DNA of 64,000 bases from Panaeolus papilionaceus (taxonomy: Eukaryota; Basidiomycota; Agaricomycetes; Agaricales): assembly GCA_015501605.1 (NCBI GenBank), contig JADNRZ010000001.1, positions 2,232,001-2,296,000 of the forward strand, read 5' to 3'. Below are positions 55,721 through 64,000 of this stretch, piece after piece (position 1 is the first letter of the stretch; every line of letters starts with the position of its first letter). Both the position numbers and the translations under genes were made by a program. The notes below the pieces were generated by a model that had not been told where the DNA came from, ran no database searches, and worked only from the letters and a program-made list of their open reading frames with translations.

Positions 55721-58700
55721 CTACTTCTTCCCAGATCTTCTCTTATCCTTCGCTTTTTCTCTCTCCATTGCCTTTTGCTCAGCTCTTTCTCCCTCGATTG
55801 TACCATGAACACGACGCATCCTCTCGTTATAAGCTTTGTCCTTTTCGATTTGTTTTTTCTGCTCCACAGTAGCCAAGAAACGGGCGTCCTTTCTGAGCTC
55901 CCTGATAGCGCCCTTCCTCTCTTGTTTATATTGGTTCCGCAGTTTGGCTTCTTGATTCTTTTCATGATCGGGGTCTTGACGACGCAAATAATTGGATTTA
56001 GTCGTCTCAAATTTGGGTATGTATGTTTGGATAGGAATAGGTTTGTGGGCTTGGAGGCGCAGTGGATTTCTTGCTTGTTGCGAAAATTTCACCAAGCGTC
56101 CAATTAGGTCGAGGAGTTGTAATAGTTTTATCTGCGAAATGGTTAAATCCTACCAACAGAAACAACTCTTGGACTTACCCTGTGTGTTTCGCATAGGTGC
56201 CTCTGCTCTACTCCTTCTAGGATTGCGATCACTGGCATACCAAGTTCAACGAATCCGTCAATACCCTTGTAAAGCTCTATGAAGCGACTAAGAAGGTCGA
56301 AGGTCAGCAATAGCAAATCCGCTTTGTCTTGCTCAGATGGTGTTTCAATTGTCAGGAGTTCTTGTAGTTTCGGTTGTCGCGCAATAATCGTCTTTCGTAA
56401 TTTTGGGTTCAAGGCCAAAGGTCGACACAGCTCTGATTTGAAATCTGGACAAGGAAAAGCCCCTGGGAGATCACGGGGATTCTTGAAGTTGTGTGGTGTG
56501 AGGTGAAGAACGGCATTCATGAGGAAGTTCACCACCTCTGGAACGAACCGCCTTGATAGGGACTCATATTGAAGAAAGAGCGTTGACAAAAACAACCCGC
56601 TTGTCAAGTCGGTCAAAGATCTAACGCGGCAGAGTCCGAGGTAGGCTCCTAGAAGAACTCGAGTTGGTGAAATCACAGCGTGGTTTAAATCACTAGTCGG
56701 CCAGACCAAACCGATCAACCTCAGCAGCACTAGCTCTGAAACACCGGGCCACGTCTTGGAGTCATCCAAAAGGACGCCTTTTGATAGGCCGCGCTTTAGG
56801 TTTTTGTGCATTATAGATAATTTTTGTTTGAAATGCTGAGCGACTGGAATTGGGTATGCTTGAGTGATAGATAGAAGATGGCGGATGATGGCGGATATGA
56901 GAGTGTATCGAGGGTTGGGTGGTGATGCAACGTGAAGGATGTGGTCAATGAGCACAGTTGCTAGTGTCTGCCATGCAATTAGAGATCTATAGCCCATCAT
57001 CAAAAACAGAAAATACCTGGAGTTTATACTTGTTTTCAGCTGCAAGGCTCGTGTGGTGTAGCGCACGAATCCGCTGGATGACTGTTGGGACATCTTCTTC
57101 GTCGACATCCTCAACGATTTCCAAAAACTCTTCATGAGTGGCTGGGCATGAAAAGGTAAACGGTAATTCTCGTTTGGCGCCCTTTTTGGTTGTCGTCAGA
57201 TGTTTCGTCGTTGCCCCGCGCGAAGACACCAATTGTTGGTGATCCCCTTCTTCTGCTTCAGGGTCCTCGTCGCTTCCAAATGCCGATGAATCTTCGTCAC
57301 CCTCTTCATCCTCAGACAACCCCACTTCCCCTTCTTCAACATCAACGTCACCATCACCATCACTCTCCTCTTCGTCACTTCCTCCCTCATCCTCGTCCTC
57401 GTCCTCTTCACCTGTACCTTCTTGTCGTCCTTCTAGCCCAACACCCAAGGCGTCATAGTCCCCCAACTCGTCAATGAAATCATCATCAAGGTCATCAGCA
57501 CCCCTTTTGCGTTTGCCTGTTTTTTTTGTATTTTCTTCGTCGCCACTGTCCTCGAGACCCAACATACGACGGCGTCTTTGCCGTTCAGCCTTCTCGAGCG
57601 CCTCCTTCGTTTCTAATGCAAGTTCTTCTTCTGTTTTTGTGCGATCCTTTGGCTTCGAGCGCTTGTCAAAGGCAAGCTCACGGACATGTTGGTCATACTC
57701 GTCTTGCTGCCCTTCAGCTGAAGGTAATTTGGGTTGTCCATCCTGGGTCGACGTTGGCGCAATGCTTCGGGGGCCCAGTGGCAAAGAATTGCTTCCAGTG
57801 GATGAAGGGTCAGGTGCGAAGATAAGTTCCCTGAGCGATGCAAACTGGTCGTCCAACTCGTGACGAACACTCGCTTCCTTGTCGCGCTGCATTTGTCGCA
57901 ACATCTAATTTAAACATTAGCATCGTGGGCACCGTGCCGAGCACAACATGTATAACCTTGTGTTCTTTGCTTTTCGCCATAACTTCTGCCATAACTTCCG
58001 CTTTACTTTTTTTTCTCGGGGGCTACAAAATGTATAAGTGCATGCAAAACACATGATTGATGTGATGGTCAGACCTCGTCTTCATCATGAGGCTCATCAT
58101 CGCTAAACCCACCAAAATGATCACGACGGACGACATCCTTTGCTATTTGACCTGTGTCCCATTCCAAATATGAACATGGAGAATATTCAAAACAAGTAAT
58201 ACTCACCTAATGTTTCTTCCTCTTCGTCACTCTCTAGCATCCCCACGTTGTCGAAATCATCCAACTTGGATAGACTTTGTCCGTAATGCGTAAGTTCATC
58301 CTCGTCTTCAAGATTGAAGGCTGCTCCTTTAGATGAACGCTGCCGCTCCTTCGTAAAACGCTCCAACATCCTCTCCTCCAAGCTCATTGTGGGGTCATTT
58401 TCACCGAAACGACGATCTATAACGCCTCCTGCACGTTCTTTCTCCTCATACTCTTTCAAGAGTGTTTTCTTCCGCTACAATTTTGTTAAGAAAGTAAAAG
58501 GGTTGGTAGTTACAGGAAACGTCTAACCTGCTCTATTCCTGCCTGTTTGCTTTGAGCAGGTTTTCCAGTGATACCCTTTAACCTTCGTCCACCAACATCA
58601 TGTTTCAATTTCGTGACCTTGACATCGAAGGGATTTAGCCGCTGATGGATTTCTTGAAGCTTAGCTGCACGCTTTTCCTTGTCTTTTTCTACAAGAGCAG

Positions 58701-58791
58701 ATCGTTTCCTTTTCTTGTTATTGTTTTGGCCAGTAACACCTGCCTGAGACAAGGCTGCCTTGAGTTGTGTTAATTGAGATCCCTTGGCCAT
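55721..58791 (-). CDS. NOP14: Nucleolar protein NOP14, 40S ribosomal subunit biogenesis
   Basis: Nop14 is a component of the 90S pre-ribosome, needed for 18S rRNA processing. The start [18 protein letters not shown] is followed by [54 protein letters not shown] and [16 protein letters not shown], all Nop14 hallmarks. A long acidic region (57196-57480) reads mostly Asp, Glu and Ser. Then [18 protein letters not shown] and [20 protein letters not shown] lead to the helical C-terminal domain ([36 protein letters not shown]). The end is [38 protein letters not shown] and a basic tail. Several short introns are placed by frame. It lies behind ATR on the same strand. Confidence 0.95.
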
Positions 58792-58950
58792 ATAGGACTT
58801 GTCAAATAAAATGAGAGGAAACAAAATTTAAATGATACTGATAAAAGTGTGACTATGATGTACATATATTCCCACGTGTTAGTGGATGATGGTGGGTTGT
58901 TGTTGGTCTTGAGCTTGAACATTTCAAAGTTGACGTCCTGTTCATGAATC
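58792..58950. promoter_or_regulatory. 159-bp bidirectional promoter, NOP14 and NTF2-like gene
   Basis: Outward-facing starts 159 bases apart share this segment. AT-rich near NOP14; no specific site recognised. Confidence 0.45.
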
Positions 58951-60000
58951 ATGGTTGACCATAATTCTGTTCTATTTCATCCTTCAGCTCCTCATACGCC
59001 TTTTAACAATCCAGTGATGTCGAATCGTTCAACAGCTCTCGATGTGTGCTACTCAGTTTACGGCGAGAATTCAGTTGCTGGTGAATTCATTGACTCTTAT
59101 TATGATGCAAACGCAGGTATGATTGGGATAGAGATAGTTTTTATTACTCTCACTGATTGTCAATCCAGTGTGAGCAAGAGTTCATAGACTTTTCTGGGTA
59201 GATGCTAACATCGTCCAAGTTATGAGAACCCTTTCGTGACAGCGACTTCACGCTCTATCATCGGAGATATCCACAGGCTATCTCACCAGTTGAGCTCGTT
59301 GGATATACCCCGACCGCTAGCAATGTTATGCACCTTGTTTCGTCTGCGCCCCCCAAGAAATGTGGATGACAACGACTACCTTTTTCAAGCCCTACGCATT
59401 TGGACTGATGTCGCAGACATCTGCGAGAACGAATCTTTCGGTGTGGAGAATATTGCGACTTATAAGATTTTTGGTCTGACATTTTACCTAGATGGAAATC
59501 GTAAAGTAATCGTAGAGCACACGCTCAATATTCTACTGTTTCCGGGAATTCACTGCGAGGGTCCTACTTCTCATACAATCCGCTTTTCTGGTGAATCTAT
59601 GTCCAGCTCTTTGAACTCCCCCGTTTTCCCGACACCCCAATTTCTTGCACCTTCATTACCGATTCCAGGAACATCTCTCTCTTTTCCATCACCTTTTCAC
59701 TGCAAACTTCGCATCGTTACACGCCTTTCGTTTAATGAGCAAGGTCTTGTGACACACCATCGGGACATTTGGGATGTCAAAGACGTCATGGGTCTTGTCC
59801 CCGGTGTCGCTTTGGGACAGTGGATTGGAACGCGCATTGCGGCAGTGGGTTTGTCGTATATTTCGAGACTCATGCCGGATCACCGTAGGAAAGCTATAAT
59901 TCCAGCCGACATGAAAACGGTTGAGGTTGTCGGTCTAGACGAGTGTACAGTGGATGATGATGCAGATGCATCAGAGGTTGCCAGACTTGGATGCATCTGA
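58951..60000 (+). CDS. NTF2/SnoaL-like fold protein
   Basis: A 315-residue protein of the fungal NTF2-like (SnoaL-like) type, function unknown. MVDHNSVLFHPSAP (or an internal start MSNRSTALDVCYSVYG at 59017) leads to AGEFIDSYYDANAVYENPF, the typical first helix and strand. RSIIGDIHRLSHQL, IWTDVADICENESFGVEN, LRIVTRLSFNEQGLVTHHRD and IWDVKDVMGLVPG follow, and the protein ends in an acidic tail (DECTVDDDADASE). The VYENP reading needs exons 58951-59116, a single base at 59169 and 59220-60000, joined by introns of 52 and 50 nt; the coding total of 948 nt is then divisible by three. A perfect donor at 60013 and acceptor at 60080 suggest a 3' UTR intron just after the stop. Confidence 0.8.
59169..59169 (+). 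other. Candidate one-nucleotide exon of the NTF2-like gene
   Basis: The base T at 59169 sits between an intron ending ccag (59117-59168) and one starting gtgagc (59170-59219). Together with G at 59116 and T at 59220 it makes GTT (Val). Joining the flanking exons without it shifts the frame into a TGA within five codons. Both introns have normal length, donors and branch-like sequences (ctgat, gctaac). Confidence 0.6.
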
Positions 60001-63000
60001 CACTTCGTATTTGTGAGTCATCCGTTACCTCTTCGCCGCTCTTCACAATCCCTCAATTTACCTCTGTTATCTGAAAATAGAATTGCCAGTTCCGGGCGAT
60101 GCACTTCACGCTAATTATGCGGCAAGTTTACTGCAACCACAAGACCATCCATGAGGTGAACCCACGTCGATTCAATGACTTCAGCTTGCCGATCATGACA
60201 CAAGCAGAAATTCTCATGTGTATTCTTCTCGCCCATACAGACGAGGACATTTTACCCGGACTCCATGCTGCGGGTTCAACGAATTGGGGAAGTCCTTGCG
60301 TCCCATTAAACCCCCGTTATGTTTCACGAATGCTGTGTAGAGAGGCTTCTTCGATAGTTATTAATGGGTGAGAAGCTTATCTTTAACAGCTTTTGACGCA
60401 ACGTTTCATCATCCCCTTGAAGCTTGACGGATGGCACCTTCGTTTATTCAGTTTTACTCTCTTCCGGAGGTGCTGCATGTGTGGAACGTTTGGAGTATTG
60501 CTTAAGGATACGCACCCCTTGTCTGTGCATTGCATCTTACCTCAACATTTTATTGTTACATTGATCATGAGAGCATAACAAACGGCCTGATTTGATGACA
60601 TAGTTTGCACCTAGGAGCATCGATTGAAATTGAAATTTCCGGCTCTGTTTGATGCTCTTTACTGGACGGACAGAGTTGGTCACGACAGCGGATGGCTTTT
60701 TTAAGAATGAAAACGAGTCCTTCACACCGACCAAGGTGGCGGTAATGAAGTCTTTTCACATACAACACAGTTCCTACGTCAGCGACGGAAATAACTGAGA
60801 AAGCCTCCCAACCACATGGACCCCTTTACCAAGACTTTGCTTACTTCTCAGAGCCTCCTATGTAGAGTCTCTCGATAGAGAGTGGAATCATGCTGACGGC
60901 ATCATCCATCTGCCCCGATTAGCGTCCATTGGCCTCCAGCTTCATTGAGATTAAGATACTCAGTTCGCACGTCGATAGAAGACTACATGAGTGGTGATCA
61001 TCATCCCATTGCCGCATGACCTATGTACTAAGTTGACGACTATAGTCGTACCACTTCCATCGCATACATTTAAAGGTCATCCTGTGTGGTGTAATTACTT
61101 AGACGCTGATATATTCGCATTTAACGCTGGCGGATGATTGAAACACCGAACAAAGCGCAAGAACACACAGGATTCTTTACAAAGGGAAGCGGGCCATTGA
61201 CTAGATGTGATCCTTGCGGATGTACTACCGCGCTAGGTGTCGTATTACGACAACGAGAAGAAAGAAGCTGATCCGTCTCCGAAGGTAAGGGCGATTAAAC
61301 CATGCCCGAGTGCCATTGGGAACTGCCCTTCTTACATTCGCAGTACTTCTATATTTCAAGGCTTTACACTTCGTTCAGTAGTTGCGCGGTAGGAATCCGA
61401 CTGGTTCGGAGCAGGAACTTCGATCATCTGCGCGCCTTAGATATTCGAGATTTGAGAAGGTGTATGTATCCGCAGGTATCCGCAATACAGCCGGGAAACC
61501 CAAAATATGCAAAGCCCCATTTTTGCTCTCAGTAGGATTTAAGATTGCTACAGCCTAAAAAGAAGCTAAGGATTAAAGGACATACCTCCTAGACTTTGAA
61601 CCTTGCAGTTGATCGGTGTGCTCAGGACGCTGTGCCATGGTGTCTTTAGGTGATTACATCACAAAAGTTCTAAAATCCCAAATGCTCAGAGCGCCTCTTG
61701 AACATCCAGACTTGAATGAGTGCCATTGATGTTCCTCTGTTTAAGATTACGATTGTCCTTGATTGAGTAACCTTTGGGAAATGTGGAGTCATGAGCTTTG
61801 AAAGCGGAACGAGGAACATTACCCGAAAAATTCCCTTCGATAGTTCGACCCCAAATGAGTTGGAATCGAATACATAGATAACGAAAGCTGACAGGAAGAT
61901 CTGGGATGTTGCGCCATCGGATGCGAATTTGTACTCCGTCGGTCCCTGGAGGTTCTCACCCCATAAAATCGCAGACAGGAGTCAGCCCTGAGAAAAAAAG
62001 CTTACAAGTAACATTCTGGGAGTCGAGACTCGAGAAACCTTGGAAAAGCATTTTCCTCAAGAGTGTTGGACTTTGTGGACAATTGAAGCATTAATTAATC
62101 GAAGATCATCTCGCCTGAGTCGCTGCTCCAAAATCGACAAAGAGGGGCTCATCTTCGTAAATTTATGTCGAGTTGTGGCGATTGAAAATGTGGGTGTCTT
62201 CAAATTCCTCACTGGAGTTCATGCTTGCGCTGGTGCTCATGGAGAAGCAGAATTTGTCGGCACTCTGGTCGAATAACTGTTTACATCATCGAATAGATAC
62301 TCATGCCGGCCGTGGATATGTGTCATATCGTTATGCTACAAGCCATTGTGCCGCACGGGCACTAATACTGCTCGTCATGGCAGGCTAAGAAGTTGTCCGC
62401 ACCACAATGTCGAGTCGCTCTTGCCTAAACCTAGCATTCCAACAGAGAGCACTTCGGAGCTCGGGACTAGCTTCAGTGCCTGAGTAGACAGCAAAGCGTG
62501 GTTGCAGTCAATATGGTTCTGAACAAATATCTGCGTAACAGGGAACCGAAGGTGCCCCAGTGACATTGACCTTTGCACATATAATAATAACCCTGTTATT
62601 GCCTCACACTTTTGTTTCTTCCTCCCGGACTGATCTTTACCTGCCCAGTATATGGCATCTGACTGCTACAATACGCCAGGACTTTCGAAATTTGTGCCTG
62701 TACCGTAGCAAGGTTGATGTCAGGCGGCTTGTGAGCGCTCCTGAAAAGGATTGAACGAGAATCTGAGTGAACACAGGAGAGATGATGCAGTGTATCTCAG
62801 CTTTACTAATACGAACAGGGATTGGGACAGGGCAATAATATCACATTGACTCACAACGCATGAAAATGGAGTATTACGCTCATTCCTTCCCATAAGGTAT
62901 CATAAGCCTTGTGTAAAGCACTGGTCTTCTTTCGTTCTTCTCACGTCCTGGTCAACCTGACAAACACAATGCCCTGACAAGGACATTTTCGATATGGCTG

Positions 63001-63417
63001 ACGGTGTTAAGTAGCTCTTAAACGGGTTCGTCTACTCAAAGCTCGGGAACCGCATGAATGTTCTATGCTTCGTACACTGGCATTCCTATTTCCTGTAGGC
63101 AATAGTGCCCGAAGCTTATAGCTACCTGGTACTATTCAGCCCTCAGCAGGGTTAAACGAGGGATATCGATGGAGACTACCAGCTATTTCGTTGGGATTCC
63201 CGCTCCTTATTAATTATGATAGAAAGTAGAGGGCAAACACGACGGGCAGCTTAGGTGTCCAAGTTGAGGTCTAACGTTCAAAATTATCGGTATCTTGTCC
63301 TCATGACGCGCCCACTGCCCTGCATGTCCTGAACACTTCGACCCCGCGATTCTCATGAGAAATTTAACCCGGAGCATACCTAAGCTGGCCTTTGTTGACC
63401 AAACCTTGCCAAAATAC
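60001..63417. other. Gene-poor stretch
   Basis: 3.4 kb in which every open frame is under 95 codons and none resembles a known family. There are no obvious tandem repeats, terminal inverted repeats or transposase motifs by eye. It may be decayed sequence, long UTRs, non-coding RNA or the edge of a repeat. One frame at 60099-60371 is the longest plus-strand candidate but has no recognisable features. Confidence 0.45.
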
Positions 63418-64000
63418 TCAAGCGTAAGCAGATGAAAATGTGAGCCTACTTATATGAGTTCTGCCCTGGCTCACGACATTGATAAAAATGGGAGAAATCA
63501 AAAGAGATAAGTAAGAAACGTGACATGTCAATGTCATACATACATATTCCAAGCGTTTCAAGGGTCCAATTCCAGGGCCGAATACGCTCGAAATGAACAA
63601 GTTGTTGCCGCGAAATTGAGACGCCAACAAGTTTATTTGCCGTTCAAGTCCGAAGCCTGCAAGACCAGATGTGGAAAGCTTTGATGCTCATTCACGAAAC
63701 ACCCCACTCACCAATTCTAATCCAAACCGTCTCTATTACATACATAGAAAAAGGGAAACGCCCCATAGCCAGCGAGTAAGTAGTCTCGAACTCCGCAACT
63801 GACCGTAATCCTGTGCCTTTCTGGAAAGTTCACAACAGCAGGGCGGCCCCGGAAAGCACCTTCTAAGGACACCCTTGCCACGCTTACACACAAAAGTGAA
63901 ATATACTTGTGGGTGCAGCCGCCACTGGGCCTGCATACACCACCGTCTCCGCGCCGCATTCATTCCTCAACCAAGATTTAGGCATAGCGGCGATAGGCAT
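63418..64000 (-). CDS. Possible 3' portion of an unrecognised spliced gene running off the right edge
   Basis: On the minus strand an acceptor (tcttgcag) is followed by an open exon reading FGLERQINLLASQF, then NNLFISSVFGPGIGPLKRLEY, up to a donor gtatgtatg. An acceptor gagccag 80 bases on continues GRTHISRLTFSSAYA and stop at 63418. The exon translation has balanced, protein-like composition and well-formed splice sites. Upstream (63720-64000) I could not follow a convincing exon. No family recognised. Confidence 0.25.

Noticed and set aside
57190..57863. Plus-strand frames opposite NOP14
   Set aside because: Ser- and His-rich translations of the complement of the NOP14 acidic region; no independent support.
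1..64000. CRISPR arrays, rRNA, prophage or biosynthetic gene cluster
   Set aside because: No regularly spaced repeats, rRNA sequence, phage genes or polyketide/peptide synthase motifs seen; the gene set is eukaryotic housekeeping.

Overview
The window is nuclear DNA of a filamentous basidiomycete, most likely an Agaricomycete. Genes are dense on both strands and cut by many short GT-AG introns (about 47-70 nt). The gene content is typical of that group: an F-box/leucine-rich protein, an IMPACT-family protein, a KEX1-type carboxypeptidase and a septation-initiation Cdc14. The ATG29 N-terminal region and several orphan proteins also fit. I see no bacterial operons, CRISPR array, rRNA or tRNA, and no intact transposon.

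Layout, left to right. 1-9 kb: 3' end of a lysophosphatidate acyltransferase, a PGC1-like glycerophosphodiesterase, a serine-rich orphan and autophagy factor ATG29. 9-16 kb: acyl-protein thioesterase, the ubiquitin shuttle/protease DDI1, SAGA subunit SPT3 and IMPACT/YIH1. 16-25 kb: F-box protein, a tail-anchored coiled-coil protein, succinate-semialdehyde dehydrogenase and a fumarylacetoacetate-hydrolase family enzyme. 25-33 kb: SIN component CDC14, a tiny twin-CX9C NDUFAF8-like complex I assembly factor and two orphans. 33-46 kb: KEX1, an ER thioredoxin-like membrane protein, a CSN12/THP1-like PCI protein, a small G-domain protein, a DSBA-like protein, an orphan, cytochrome oxidase subunit VIIa and YEATS protein YAF9. 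46-60 kb: the ATR/MEC1 checkpoint kinase (8.6 kb), ribosome-biogenesis factor NOP14 and an NTF2-like protein. 60-64 kb: almost empty of recognisable genes.

Most genes are housekeeping and do not form a pathway cluster. Loose themes recur: lipid metabolism (SLC1, PGC1), protein deacylation and proteolysis (APT1, DDI1, KEX1), chromatin and DNA damage (SPT3, YAF9, ATR), and mitochondria (SSADH, NDUFAF8, COX7A). Several neighbours share short divergent promoters (COX7A/YAF9, NOP14/NTF2-like, KEX1/thioredoxin-like) or converge within about 100-180 bp (YAF9/ATR, DDI1/SPT3, YIH1/F-box).

I found no convincing new defence, mobile or biosynthetic system. The most unusual signals are in gene structure. 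The NTF2-like gene reads correctly only if a single-nucleotide exon is spliced between two normal introns. YAF9 appears to need a 34-nt intron, and SSADH contains 7-nt and 27-nt exons. Two introns use GC donors. All coordinates of spliced genes are hand-read and need transcript confirmation.
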